DNA of 64,000 nt from Streptomyces sp. NBC_00306 (GCF_036169555.1 NZ_CP108032.1:2728001-2792000); one strand, 5' to 3'. Numbered from the stretch's first letter, positions 53,289 through 62,886 are shown. A program made the numbers and translations. Notes: generated by a model not told the origin, from the letters alone.

Positions 53289-54683
53289 GTGACATACCCG
53301 CCGAATGTGCGCACCGCGCCCCAGTCGGCTCCGGCGTCCGCGCCCGCGCAGCCACCGGGCCGGCCCCCGGCGCAGCGCGGCGCTCTGGACGAGGCCAAGG
53401 ACCGGCTGCGCACGGCGGCGACGACCGAGCCCGGACGGCTCCAGATCATCGGGGCCGTACTGGCCGCGCTGGTGGTCGTGTTCGGAGCGGTGACGGCCTT
53501 CGAGATCTCGGACCGGGCCGCCGCGGCCGATGCCGTCCTGAGCCGCAGCCAGCCGCTGAGCGCCGACGCGGCCTCCGTCTACCGCTCGCTGGCCGACGCG
53601 GACACCGCGGCCTCCAGCGGATTCCTCGCCGGCGCCGACAAGGAACCCCCCGGGGTCCGCGAGCGGTACGAGAAGGACATCGCCCTCGCCTCCAAGCTGC
53701 TCATCAAGGCCGCCACGAACACGGACAGCGACAGTGAGTCGGGCCGGCAGATAGCCACGCTGAACGAACAACTGCCGGTCTACACCGGCCGGATCGAGAC
53801 GGCCCGCACCTACAACCGCCAGGGCCTCCCGCTCGGCGGCGCCTATCTGCGGTTCGCCAACGAGCAGATGACCAAGGTGCTGCTGCCCGCGGCGCAGAAG
53901 CTGTACGACGCGGAGACGGCCCGGCTCGACCGGGACGACGCCGACGCCCGCTACTGGCCGGTCCTCTCCCTCGTGCTCGGCGTCGCGGTGCTGGGCGGTC
54001 TCGTCTGGGCCCAGCGGCGCAACTACCGCCGGACGAACCGGGTGTTCAACCGCGGTCTGGTCGCCGCGACCGCCGCCTCCACCGTCGTCCTGCTGTGGCT
54101 CGCGGTCGGGCACACGGTGGCACGCGCGGAGCTGGGCGACGCGAGGGAGCACGGCCAGAAGTCCCTCAAGGTGCTGAACGACGCGCGGATCGACTCCCTG
54201 AAGGCCCGCGCCAACGAGAACCTCGTGCTGGTCGCCCGCGGCGCCGTGCTCACCGACGACGGCAAGAACGACAAGTACGAGACGGAGTTCAGCTCCGGGA
54301 TGAAGGAGCTCGGCGCCGGGCTGGAAGCGGCGCGGAAGCTCGCGGACGACAAGGAGGGCCGCGACCCGGTCACGGTGGCCTCCAACAGCATGGACGAGTG
54401 GAAGAAGCGCCACGTCAGCGCCAGTTCGACCGACCGGTCCGGCGACTACGAGGGCGCGGTGGACAAGGTCATCGGCCCGAAGGCGTCCACCGGGGAGTGC
54501 TTCGACCTGGTCGACGACGCTCTGGCGACGGCCCTCGCGCACGAGCAGAGTGAGTTCACCCGGGCCGCCGAGGACGGGCGGGGCGCGCTGGGCGGACTGC
54601 CGATCGGTGCGGCGGTGCTGGCGGTGCTGGGAGCGGCGGGCGCCATTCTCGGCATCAACCGCAGGCTTTCGGAATACCGGTGA
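53289..54683 (+). CDS. GlnX-like four-TM membrane sensor protein
   Basis: 464 residues. Membrane segments near 52-72 (IIGAVLAALVVVFGAVTAF), about 223-243, about 258-280, and 437-458 (PIGAAVLAVLGAAGAILGI). Two helical outer domains lie between helices 1-2 and 3-4, an arrangement like GlnX of Mycobacterium tuberculosis, a tetra-spanning receptor that relays amino-acid binding by GlnH to PknG. The N-terminus is a Pro/Ala-rich cytoplasmic tail. GTG 53289 follows GGGGGAGG by 5 nt. The match to GlnX rests on topology, length and the following glnH-like and pknG-like genes rather than on motifs. Confidence 0.75.
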   Translation: MTYPPNVRTAPQSAPASAPAQPPGRPPAQRGALDEAKDRLRTAATTEPGRLQIIGAVLAALVVVFGAVTAFEISDRAAAADAVLSRSQPLSADAASVYRSLADADTAASSGFLAGADKEPPGVRERYEKDIALASKLLIKAATNTDSDSESGRQIATLNEQLPVYTGRIETARTYNRQGLPLGGAYLRFANEQMTKVLLPAAQKLYDAETARLDRDDADARYWPVLSLVLGVAVLGGLVWAQRRNYRRTNRVFNRGLVAATAASTVVLLWLAVGHTVARAELGDAREHGQKSLKVLNDARIDSLKARANENLVLVARGAVLTDDGKNDKYETEFSSGMKELGAGLEAARKLADDKEGRDPVTVASNSMDEWKKRHVSASSTDRSGDYEGAVDKVIGPKASTGECFDLVDDALATALAHEQSEFTRAAEDGRGALGGLPIGAAVLAVLGAAGAILGINRRLSEYR

Positions 54684-54694
54684 GAGGAGGCGTG

Positions 54695-55705
54695 ATGACG
54701 GACACAAGGGCCGACAGGACCAAGCTCAGGTTCCGCGGCTGGGGCGGTGTCGCGGGCATGGCCGCCGCGTGCGCGGTGACCGCCGCCGTCACCCTGCTCC
54801 CGCTGTCCCACAGCGGAGATGCCGAGCTGTCGGGCCAGGGGACCGGCGCCGCGACCGCCGTGAAGGCGGACACCTGCACGACACCGGAGGCGTCCCTGCG
54901 CCCGTCCGCCGCGGACGGGCCGAACATCGCCGCGATCCGGGAGCGGGGCAAGCTGGTCGTCGGCGTCGACCAGAACAGCTACCGCTGGGGATACCGCAAT
55001 CCGGCGAGCGGCTCCCTCGAAGGCTTCGACATCGACCTCGCCCACGCCATCGCCGAGGACATCCTCGGCAGCCGCGACGCCGTCATCTTCCGCGCCATCC
55101 CCACCAACCAGCGCATACCCGCGCTGAACAACGGCACGGTGGACATCGTCGTCCGCACGATGACGATCAACTGCGCCCGGATCAAGCAGGTCGCGTTCTC
55201 CACCGCCTACTTCCAGGCCGGCCAGCAGGTCCTCGCTTCCAAGGGGTCGGCCATCACCGGCTTCGACGAGTCGCTGAAGGGCAAGCGGGTCTGCTCCGCG
55301 GAGGGCTCGACGGCTTACGAGGCGCTGGAGAAGAACTCCTTCGGCGCCGTCTTCAAGGACCCCCACGACGAGCAGCCCACCGACGAGGACGTGCTCACCG
55401 TGCCCAACCAGCTCGACTGCCTCGTACGGCTCCAGGAGGGCCTGGTCGACGCGGTCGTCACGGACAACGCCCTGGCGGCGGGCCAGGCGGCGCAGGACCC
55501 GGCGGTCGAGCTCAAGGGCGGCAAGCCCTTCACCACCGAGTACTACGGCGTCGCCACCAAGCTCGGCAAGGACGATGTGGTCCGCCGGGTGAACCGCGTC
55601 CTGGACAACTACCGCCGGGGCCCCTGGACCGACGCCTACAACAAGTGGCTGGCGGCCGACCTGCCCGGGATAGCCGGGCCGCCCGCTCCCAAGTACCGCG
55701 GCTGA
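54695..55705 (+). CDS. GlnH-like amino-acid-binding protein
   Basis: 336 residues of solute-binding family 3. Core: GKLVVGVDQNSYRWGYR, LEGFDIDLAHAIAEDILG, NNGTVDIVVRTMTINCAR, the usual Glu/Gln/Asp-binding layout. The N-terminal hydrophobic segment (GVAGMAAACAVTAAVTLLPL) may be a signal anchor; a Cys in AAAC could be a poor lipobox, so lipidation is uncertain. No permease or ATPase gene accompanies it, which fits a sensor rather than a transporter. ATG 54695 has AGGAGG 4 nt upstream and is 11 nt after the GlnX-like stop, so the two form one operon. Confidence 0.85.
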   Translation: MTDTRADRTKLRFRGWGGVAGMAAACAVTAAVTLLPLSHSGDAELSGQGTGAATAVKADTCTTPEASLRPSAADGPNIAAIRERGKLVVGVDQNSYRWGYRNPASGSLEGFDIDLAHAIAEDILGSRDAVIFRAIPTNQRIPALNNGTVDIVVRTMTINCARIKQVAFSTAYFQAGQQVLASKGSAITGFDESLKGKRVCSAEGSTAYEALEKNSFGAVFKDPHDEQPTDEDVLTVPNQLDCLVRLQEGLVDAVVTDNALAAGQAAQDPAVELKGGKPFTTEYYGVATKLGKDDVVRRVNRVLDNYRRGPWTDAYNKWLAADLPGIAGPPAPKYRG

Positions 55706-55795
55706 GCGGGGAGGGCCGGCTCCGCGGCAACGAGTCCGAGGAAGAACACGTCCTTCAGGGAGAACAATCCTCAAGGAAGAGCAGAGAGGTGATCG

Positions 55796-57136
55796 ATGGG
55801 CGTCGCGGGACCGTTCCCCAGCTCCGCGGGTAGACCCCCTGGGCCGGCGATGGACCGGGACGAGGTCGACCGTGCCCTGGCGCGCCTCGGCGCGGAACAC
55901 GAGGCGATCGAGACCTCGCTGCTCGCCCTTCAGGACCACGCCGGCCGCAGGCTCCTCGAAGGCGCCGAACTCACCGGCGTCACCAAGGACCGCTGGGCCT
56001 CCACCGAGCAGGCGATCGCCCTGCTGTGGGGCTACTTCGACGCGTACGCCGCCGCGCTGGAGGAGACCCGGGAGGTACGGGCCCGCCGGCGCTGGCCCAG
56101 CCGCGACGACCTCGTGGAGCTCACCGACCGGCTGCGCGGCCGCAGTGTCACCGTGGCGAGCCCGGCCACCCACACCGCGCCGACCCTCACCGGACCGGCC
56201 AAGCTGTCCGAGCAGTTCTCGCTCGAAGAGCTGGTCGCCCGGATGAACGAGCTGTACGCGAGTTCGCTGAACATGGTGGTGACGGCGGACTCCGTGTGGT
56301 CGGCGCTGCCCGCCCGGATAGATCTGCTCTCCGCCGAGCTCCAGCGCACCCGCTCCCTCGCCCACTCGGTGGGCGTGCGGCCGGGTGAGCACCCGGCCGG
56401 CGACGAGCTGGAGTCCATCACGCACGAGCTGTCCACGCTGCGCGCGCAGGTGATATCCGACCCGCTGGCGTTCTGGCGCCCGGCGCCCGGGAGTTCCGCC
56501 CCGGGCGGCGGCCGTCCCGACACCGACCGCTACGACCGCTCGGCCCGGGCCCTGGAGGACATCCGCCGGGAGATCGAGGCCGTGCTGCGGGTCCGGCAGG
56601 ACTCCGAGGAGCGGCTGATCCGGCTGCGGGACGTCCTGTCGCGCGCCGACCGCACGCTGGCCGAGGCGCGCTCGGCCCGCGGCGAGGTGCTCGCGAAGAT
56701 CGCCGCGACCGAGGTGCCCGCCGTCAGCGGCTCGCCGACCGCGCTCCAGGAGCGGCTGTCGACCGCGGCCGAGTACCGCAGGCACTCCCAGTGGAACCGC
56801 CTGTCGCCGCTGCTGGAGTCGCTGGAGCGCGAGGCGGAGGACGAACTGCTGCGCGCCCGTGAGTCGTTGACCGCCGTCACGGCGCCGCTCGCGGTCCGTG
56901 CGGAGCTGCGCGGCCGGCTGGACGCGTACAAGGCGAAGGTGGCCCGGCACGGGCTCGCGGAGGACAGGCTGCTCATCGAGCGGTACGACGCGGCCCGCCG
57001 GATGCTGTGGAGCGCGCCGTGCGATCTGCGCGTCGCCGGGCAGGCGGTGCTGCGCTACCAGCAGGCCGCGGCGGAAGCCCTGGCCAACCGGGAGCCCGGA
57101 CCGTCCGGGCCCACCGACCGCAGGGGGGACGCGTGA
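55796..57136 (+). CDS. Coiled-coil protein of unknown function in the PknG operon
   Basis: 446 residues, no signal peptide or membrane segment, no cysteine-rich motif, rich in Ala, Glu, Arg and Leu. Helical throughout, with likely coiled coils around 25-70, 245-300 and 340-420 (SLEREAEDELLRARESL). I recognise no family. It sits between the GlnH-like gene (90 nt) and the PknG-type gene, whose GTG overlaps its TGA. Mycobacterial glnX-glnH-pknG lacks this gene, so it is an addition here. A cytoplasmic scaffold connecting the membrane sensor to the kinase is a reasonable guess, no more. ATG 55796 has GAGAGGTG upstream. Confidence 0.8.
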   Translation: MGVAGPFPSSAGRPPGPAMDRDEVDRALARLGAEHEAIETSLLALQDHAGRRLLEGAELTGVTKDRWASTEQAIALLWGYFDAYAAALEETREVRARRRWPSRDDLVELTDRLRGRSVTVASPATHTAPTLTGPAKLSEQFSLEELVARMNELYASSLNMVVTADSVWSALPARIDLLSAELQRTRSLAHSVGVRPGEHPAGDELESITHELSTLRAQVISDPLAFWRPAPGSSAPGGGRPDTDRYDRSARALEDIRREIEAVLRVRQDSEERLIRLRDVLSRADRTLAEARSARGEVLAKIAATEVPAVSGSPTALQERLSTAAEYRRHSQWNRLSPLLESLEREAEDELLRARESLTAVTAPLAVRAELRGRLDAYKAKVARHGLAEDRLLIERYDAARRMLWSAPCDLRVAGQAVLRYQQAAAEALANREPGPSGPTDRRGDA

Positions 57137-59823
57137 GCGAGAACAAGAGCTGTCAGCGGCCCGGGTGTGAGGGCAGCTACGAGGACATGGGCGACGGCGA
57201 GCTGTACTGCGACACCTGCGGTCTCGCACCCGTCGTCTCGCCGAACGGCATGGTCTCCTCCCCGCCCACGGGCATCACGGGCGGCGGGGCCCGCGGCAGC
57301 AGTTCGGGCCGGAGCAGTTCGCGCTCCTCCCGTGCCTCCTCGCGCTCGTCGACCTCGCGCCGCTCGGTCTCGGGACGGCTGTCGCGGTCGCTGACCGGGT
57401 CGAGTACCTCCACGCGCTCGGTCTCGGTGCGCAGTTCGGGCACCGCCACGGGCCAGTCGGGGCGCAACCGCCTGGGCGCGGGCCTGGTCTCCGTCCCCGA
57501 GGTGCCGCGTCCCGACCCGCGCTCCGCGGTGATGGAGAACCCCGAGGTCCCCGAGCGCAAGCGGTACTGCTCCCGCTCCGACTGCGGCGCGCCGGTGGGG
57601 CGTGCGCGTGGCGAACGCCCGGGGCGCACGGAAGGGTTCTGCACCAAGTGCGGTCACCCGTACTCCTTCGTGCCCAAGCTCGCCGAGGGCGACATCGTGC
57701 ACGGCCAGTACGAGGTGGCCGGCTGTCTCGCGCACGGCGGCCTGGGCTGGGTCTACCTCGCGGTGGACCGGGCCGTCTCCGACCGCTGGGTGGTGCTCAA
57801 GGGTCTGCTGGACACCGGCGACCAGGACGCCATGGCCGCTGCCATCTCCGAGCGCCGCTTCCTCGCCGAGATCGAGCACTCCAACATCGTCCGCATCTAC
57901 AACTTCGTGGAACACCTCGACCAGCGGACCGGCTCCCTCGACGGCTACATCGTCATGGAGTACGTGGGCGGCAAGTCCCTCAAGGAGATCGCGAACGAGC
58001 GTCGCGGCCCCGCGGGCAAGCGGGACCCGCTGCCGGTGGAGCAGGCGTGTGCGTACGGCATCGAGGCGCTGGAGGCGCTCGGCCATCTGCACAGCCGTAA
58101 TCTGCTCTACTGCGACTTCAAGGTCGACAACGCCATCCAGCAGCAGGACCAGCTCAAGCTCATCGACATGGGCGCGGTCCGGCGGATGGACGACGACGAG
58201 TCCGCGATCTACGGCACCGTCGGCTACCAGGCCCCCGAAGTCGCCGAGGTCGGCCCGTCGGTGGCGTCCGACCTCTACACCGTCGCACGCACCCTCGCCG
58301 TCCTGACGTTCGACTTCCAGGGCTATACGAACGTCTTCGTGGACTCCCTGCCGGACCCGGACAACATCCAGGTCTTCCAGACGTACGAGTCGTTCTACCG
58401 GCTGCTCGTCCGGGCGACGGACCCGGATCCCGCGCGCCGGTTCTCCTCGGCGCAGGAGATGGCGGAGCAGCTGACGGGCGTGCTCCGGGAGGTCGTGGCA
58501 CTGCAGACGGGCCGTCCGCGGCCCTCGCTCTCCACGCTGTTCGGTCCCGAACTGCGCGTCACGGACACCGGGTTGTTCGCCGAGATGACGGACGACGTGT
58601 CGACGCTCGGCGCCCGGCGGCCCCCTGCCAAGCGCTCCCGCAGGGCGACGCCCGTCGAGGCCAGGATTCCGCACCAGGCGGCCCCCGCGGCCCTCGGTGC
58701 TCCTGCCGCACCGCCCCTGCCCGGAGCGCCGGGTGCGCCGGGTGTGGCCGGTGCGCCGGGTGTGGCCGGTGCGCCGGGTGTCCCGCCCATGCCGGGCGCT
58801 CAGGCCGTGCCGGGAGGTCCCGGCCTGCAGTCGCCCGCGCCTCTCACGCTCGCGCCGCATCTGGCCGCGCTCGACGCCCGGGCGACAGCCCTGGCGCTGC
58901 CCGTGCCGCGGGTCGACCCGAACGACCCCAACGCGGGCTTCCTCGCGGGTCTGATGGCCTCCGCGCCCGCCGAGCTGATCGCCGCGCTCCAGTCCGCACC
59001 GGCACCCTCCCCCGAGACGCGGCTGCGCGAGCTGCGCGCCCGGCTGGAGATGGGCGAGCTGGACTCGGCGACCAGGGCGCTGGAGAACCTGGAGAGCGCG
59101 CACCCCGACGACTGGCGCGTCGTCTGGTACCGCGGACTCACTTCCCTGGTGACCGGGGACCGTGAGGTGGCGGCGCTCTCCTTCGACGCCGTCTACGACG
59201 CGTTCCCGGGCGAGCCCGCCCCGAAGCTGGCGCTCGGGGTGTGTGCGGAGGTTCTCGGTCAACTGGACAACGCCGCCGAGTACTACCGCCTCGTGTGGAC
59301 GACCGACCCGAGCTATGTGAGCGCCGCGTTCGGGCTCGCCCGCGTCCAGCTCGCCGCAGGTGACAGGCCCGGCGCCGTGCGGACCCTGGAGTCGGTGCCG
59401 GAGGCATCGATCCACTACACGGCCGCCCGGGTCGCCGCCGTACGGGCGAGGCTGCGGCGACGCGCCGCGCACGAACCTCTCATCGGCGACCTGTCCGCGG
59501 CTGCCGCGCAGGTGGACGCCCTGAAGGAGTTCGGTCTGGACCCCGTGCGCCGGGAGCAGTTGTCCACGGAAGTACTCGGCACGGCGCTCGACTGGGTACT
59601 CTCCGGTAGTCCCGGAGTCCCGCCGTCCGTACCGGACGCGTCGAGCGCACCGCGGCCCGGTGGAGCACCGGCCGCACTGCTCGGCAGCGAACTGGACGAG
59701 CGCGGCCTGCGCTTCGGGCTGGAACGCTCCTACCGGGTGCTCGCCCGGCTCGCCCAGCGCGGCGAGGAGCGGATGGACTTGGTGGAGCGCGCCAACCGCT
59801 TCCGCCCCCGGACGTGGGTGTGA
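57133..59823 (+). CDS. pknG: PknG-type Ser/Thr protein kinase with two zinc ribbons and TPRs
   Basis: 896 residues, soluble. Zinc ribbon 1: Cys7, Cys12, Cys26, Cys29. A Ser/Arg-rich stretch (about 50-105) follows. Zinc ribbon 2: Cys146, Cys151, Cys170, Cys173, where PknG has its rubredoxin-like redox domain. The kinase spans about 190-460: Lys223 in WVVLKG, Asp328 in LLYCDFKVDN and Asp345 in LKLIDMGAV, matching PknG's YNDLKPEN and LIDLGAV. An Ala/Pro/Gly linker and C-terminal tetratricopeptide repeats (about 620-896) follow, as in PknG. GTG 57133 overlaps the upstream TGA. PknG phosphorylates FHA proteins (GarA/OdhI) that control 2-oxoglutarate metabolism. The extra N-terminal ribbon is not in mycobacterial PknG. 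Confidence 0.92.
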   Translation: MSENKSCQRPGCEGSYEDMGDGELYCDTCGLAPVVSPNGMVSSPPTGITGGGARGSSSGRSSSRSSRASSRSSTSRRSVSGRLSRSLTGSSTSTRSVSVRSSGTATGQSGRNRLGAGLVSVPEVPRPDPRSAVMENPEVPERKRYCSRSDCGAPVGRARGERPGRTEGFCTKCGHPYSFVPKLAEGDIVHGQYEVAGCLAHGGLGWVYLAVDRAVSDRWVVLKGLLDTGDQDAMAAAISERRFLAEIEHSNIVRIYNFVEHLDQRTGSLDGYIVMEYVGGKSLKEIANERRGPAGKRDPLPVEQACAYGIEALEALGHLHSRNLLYCDFKVDNAIQQQDQLKLIDMGAVRRMDDDESAIYGTVGYQAPEVAEVGPSVASDLYTVARTLAVLTFDFQGYTNVFVDSLPDPDNIQVFQTYESFYRLLVRATDPDPARRFSSAQEMAEQLTGVLREVVALQTGRPRPSLSTLFGPELRVTDTGLFAEMTDDVSTLGARRPPAKRSRRATPVEARIPHQAAPAALGAPAAPPLPGAPGAPGVAGAPGVAGAPGVPPMPGAQAVPGGPGLQSPAPLTLAPHLAALDARATALALPVPRVDPNDPNAGFLAGLMASAPAELIAALQSAPAPSPETRLRELRARLEMGELDSATRALENLESAHPDDWRVVWYRGLTSLVTGDREVAALSFDAVYDAFPGEPAPKLALGVCAEVLGQLDNAAEYYRLVWTTDPSYVSAAFGLARVQLAAGDRPGAVRTLESVPEASIHYTAARVAAVRARLRRRAAHEPLIGDLSAAAAQVDALKEFGLDPVRREQLSTEVLGTALDWVLSGSPGVPPSVPDASSAPRPGGAPAALLGSELDERGLRFGLERSYRVLARLAQRGEERMDLVERANRFRPRTWV

Positions 59824-59826
59824 TTG

Positions 59827-61242
59827 ATGTCGTCGCAGATGCACGAGCCTGCCGCGGGGTCGTCCTGCCCCAGCTGCGCCGAGCCGCTGGAGGAGGGTGA
59901 CCGTTTCTGCGGTGCGTGCGGGTACGACCTGTCCGCGGACCCGGTGATGCCGGGCTCCGACCGCCCGACGCTCGCCATCGGTTCCCCGGCCGTCTGGCCG
60001 GCGGCCACCGGCACGGACACCGCGGGCACGCCCGCCCCCGTCCACCTGCCCGGCGATCTGCCGGGCACGGACTCGGGCGGCGGCGAGCTGCCCGTGTCCG
60101 GCGGATCGGGTCAACTGCCCGCCTCGGCCGTCCGGTACGACGGGCCACCGGCGGCCCGCGCCGTTGCCGCGGGCCCTCCCGGTGCGTCCGCCGCATCCGG
60201 TGGCTCCTCCGGGGACTTCGAGCTTCCCGCGCCCGAGGCCGCCCCTCGCGAGGCCGCCGCCCCCGACCCGCGAGCGGCAGCTCCCGTCACCCCCGCGGCC
60301 GGCACCAAGCTCTGTGTGGCCTGCCGGGCAGGCCGTGTCGACGACGACGGTTACTGCGAGAACTGTGGTCACGCCCAGCCCCGCGAGCGCGACCACATGG
60401 AGGAGGAGCTCGGCTCCGTCGCCGCGGTCAGCGACCGCGGGCTGCGCCACCACCGCAACGAAGACGCGTTCGCGGTGTCGTCGACCGCGCTGCCGGACGG
60501 GTCGCCGGCCGTGGTCGCGATCGTCTGCGACGGCGTGTCCTCGGCGACGCGCCCCGACGAGGCGTCACTGGCCGCCTCGAGCGCCGCCAACGATCTGCTG
60601 CTGGAAAGCCTGCCGCGCGGTACGCAGCCGCAGCAGGCGATGCACGAGGCCATCGTCGCCGCGTCCGAGGCGGTCAACTCCCTTGCCGCCCAGAACGCTC
60701 AGGGCGAGGCGATGGAGCACGACCCGCACCGCCACCAGAACGCCCCCGCCTGCACGATCGTCGGCGCGATCTCCGCCGGCGGTCTGCTGGTCGTCGGCTG
60801 GGTCGGCGACAGCCGCGCCTACTGGGTGCCCGACGACCGCACGGGTCCGGCCGCGCGGCTCACCGAGGACGACTCGTGGGCGGCCCAGATGGTCGCGGCC
60901 GGCCTGATGAACGAGGAACAGGCGTACGCGGACGAGCGGGCCCATGCCATCACGGGCTGGCTCGGCGCCGACGCGTACGAACTGGAGCCGCACACCGCCG
61001 CGTTCAAGCCGGACCGTTCCGGTGTGGTCGTGGTCTGCACGGACGGCCTGTGGAACTACGCCGAGGGCGCCGACGAGATGGCCCGGGCCGTGCCGGCCGA
61101 CGCCGCGGACCGGCCGCTGCACAGCGCGCAGGTTCTGGTCGGGCATGCCCTCGACGGCGGGGGCCACGACAACGTAACAGTGGCGGTCCTGCCGTTCACC
61201 GTCCCGCCGCAAGGGGCAGGATCGGCCTACAACACGGCCTGA
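59827..61242 (+). CDS. PP2C-family Ser/Thr phosphatase with two zinc ribbons
   Basis: 471 residues, soluble. Zinc ribbon 1: Cys14, Cys17, Cys28, Cys31. A Pro/Ala-rich linker. Zinc ribbon 2: Cys163, Cys166, Cys177, Cys180. The PP2C domain covers about 195-460 with the metal-binding acids in RHHRNEDAF, VCDGVSS, GWVGDSRAY, CTDGLWNY and GGGHDNVTV, so it should be active. It is the natural counter-enzyme to the PknG-type kinase whose stop codon is 3 nt upstream of this ATG. A TTG at 59824 is the alternative start. No strong ribosome binding site is visible, consistent with coupled translation. Confidence 0.92.
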   Translation: MSSQMHEPAAGSSCPSCAEPLEEGDRFCGACGYDLSADPVMPGSDRPTLAIGSPAVWPAATGTDTAGTPAPVHLPGDLPGTDSGGGELPVSGGSGQLPASAVRYDGPPAARAVAAGPPGASAASGGSSGDFELPAPEAAPREAAAPDPRAAAPVTPAAGTKLCVACRAGRVDDDGYCENCGHAQPRERDHMEEELGSVAAVSDRGLRHHRNEDAFAVSSTALPDGSPAVVAIVCDGVSSATRPDEASLAASSAANDLLLESLPRGTQPQQAMHEAIVAASEAVNSLAAQNAQGEAMEHDPHRHQNAPACTIVGAISAGGLLVVGWVGDSRAYWVPDDRTGPAARLTEDDSWAAQMVAAGLMNEEQAYADERAHAITGWLGADAYELEPHTAAFKPDRSGVVVVCTDGLWNYAEGADEMARAVPADAADRPLHSAQVLVGHALDGGGHDNVTVAVLPFTVPPQGAGSAYNTA

Positions 61243-61291
61243 AAACCGATTTGTCCGGCGAGTCACCCTCACCGGCCCCCACACCTTGCGC

Positions 61292-61424
61292 CACCAGCAC
61301 GCCTTTTCGACACCAGCACGCGTTTCGAGACCGCCACGCCTCACGACACCGCTACGCCGCTCGACCAGCACGTCACGTGACAAGTACGTCACTCGTCCGC
61401 CAGGTCACTCGTCCCGTACGTCAC
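61292..61424. repeat. Repeat-rich gap between phosphatase and vWA genes
   Basis: Degenerate repeats of about 18 nt with a caccagcacg core (61292, 61311 and weaker copies to about 61375), then the palindrome GTCACGTGAC (61372-61381), and pairs of direct repeats: GTACGTCAC at 61384 and 61416, GTCACTCGTCC at 61388 and 61404. The vWA frame is open through this stretch and would read six-residue Arg/His repeats (FRHQHA, FRDRHA, SRHRYA). Confidence 0.65.
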
Positions 61425-61466
61425 ATGACCAGCTCTCCCGAGTGGAGCCCTCAAGGAGCCGATCAG

Positions 61467-62825
61467 ATGGCCGTTTTCTCCAAGTCCCAAGTGCCGCAGT
61501 TCTCCGTCGAGGTGTACCAGAACGAGTACCTGCCCGAGGGCGGCCGGGAGGTGAACGCCATCGTGACCGTCACCTCCACCGGTGGCGGCACCAGCGGCGG
61601 GGCTCCGCTGACCGGTGCTTCGACGACACCGTCCGCCATACCCGCGCGGGCGCCGGGCGCAGCCGTCGCGATCATGGTCGACTGCTCCGGCTCGATGGAC
61701 TACCCGCCGACCAAGATGCGCAACGCCCGTGACGCCACGGCCGCCGCGATCGACACCCTGCGCGACGGGGTGGAGTTCTCGGTGATCGCCGGTACGCATC
61801 TGGCGAAGGAGGTCTACCCGGGCAACGGGCGGCTCGCGGTGGCCGATCCGCAGACCCGCGCCCAGGCCAAGGACGCCCTGCGGCGGCTGGCCGCGGGCGG
61901 CGGCACCGCGATCGGCACCTGGCTGCGGCTGGCGGACCGCCTGCTGTCCACCTCGGAGAGCGGAATCCGGCACGGCATCCTGCTGACCGACGGCCGCAAC
62001 GAGCACGAGTCGCCCGAGGATCTGCGGGCCGCCCTGGACTCCGTGGCGGGCCGCTTCACGTGCGACGCCCGCGGTGTCGGCACCGACTGGGAGGTGAAGG
62101 AGGTCACCGGTATCGCCTCCGCGCTGCTCGGCACCGCCGACATCGTCGCCGACCCGGCCCATCTGGCAGCGGACTTCACCAGCATGATGGAGAACGCGAT
62201 GGGCAAGGAGGTCGCGGACGTCGCCCTGCGGCTGTGGACCCCCGTCGGCGTCGAGATCCGGTTCGTCAAGCAGGTGGCGCCCACCGTCGAGGACCTGACC
62301 GCCCGGCGCACCGAGGCGGGTCCGCGGGCGGGCGACTATCCGACCGGCTCGTGGGGCGACGAGTCCCGCGACTACCACGTGTGTGTCCAGGTGCCGCAGG
62401 CCGGCATCGGCCAGGAGATGCTCGCCGCCCGCGCCTCCCTCATTATTCCGTCGACGGACGGGGGCGCTCCGCAGGTGCTGTCCCAGGGGCTGGTCCGGGC
62501 GGTGTGGACCGACGACATGGCGGCATCGACCTCGATCAACCCGCAGGTGGCGCACTACACGGGCCAGGCGGAACTGGCACAGGTCATCCAACAGGGTCTG
62601 GATGCCCGCAAGTCGGGTGATTTCGACGGCGCCACGGCCAAGCTGGGACGTGCGGTGCAGCTCGCGTCGGCGTCCGGGAACGCGGACACCGCGAAACTGC
62701 TTGCGAAGGTGGTGGACGTGGTCGATGCGGCGACAGGTACTGTGCGACTGAAGGCGAAGGTTGCGGAAGCCGACGAAATGACCCTCGAAACACGCTCCAC
62801 CAAGACGGTGCGTGTGAAGAAGTAG
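61467..62825 (+). CDS. vWA-domain protein of the kinase/phosphatase operon
   Basis: 452 residues, no signal peptide or membrane helix. The vWA domain (about 65-240) has a complete MIDAS: Asp72, Ser74, Ser76 (DCSGS), Thr147 (GGGTAIGT) and Asp175 (LLTDG). It is followed by a beta-rich domain and a C-terminal helical hairpin (ARKSGDFDGATAKLGRAVQL). MIDAS proteins bind partners through a divalent metal. The combination kinase + PP2C + vWA is the TerY-P triad seen in tellurite-resistance-associated and stress systems. ATG 61467 follows AAGGAG by 8 nt; the in-frame open region upstream (to ATG 61425 and beyond) lacks that support. Confidence 0.9.
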   Translation: MAVFSKSQVPQFSVEVYQNEYLPEGGREVNAIVTVTSTGGGTSGGAPLTGASTTPSAIPARAPGAAVAIMVDCSGSMDYPPTKMRNARDATAAAIDTLRDGVEFSVIAGTHLAKEVYPGNGRLAVADPQTRAQAKDALRRLAAGGGTAIGTWLRLADRLLSTSESGIRHGILLTDGRNEHESPEDLRAALDSVAGRFTCDARGVGTDWEVKEVTGIASALLGTADIVADPAHLAADFTSMMENAMGKEVADVALRLWTPVGVEIRFVKQVAPTVEDLTARRTEAGPRAGDYPTGSWGDESRDYHVCVQVPQAGIGQEMLAARASLIIPSTDGGAPQVLSQGLVRAVWTDDMAASTSINPQVAHYTGQAELAQVIQQGLDARKSGDFDGATAKLGRAVQLASASGNADTAKLLAKVVDVVDAATGTVRLKAKVAEADEMTLETRSTKTVRVKK

Positions 62826-62886
62826 TCGGCGACAGCACCGAAAACGACACGGCCCGCGGGCCGGACGGAGAGGGGGAAGGGCCGAC

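Noticed and set aside
57290..57430. Low-complexity Ser/Arg repeat region
   Set aside because: It is inside the PknG-type coding frame as a disordered linker; not a separate DNA repeat or mobile element.
61292..61424. Possible CRISPR-like array
   Set aside because: Units are degenerate, about 18 nt with no unique spacers, and no cas genes are present.
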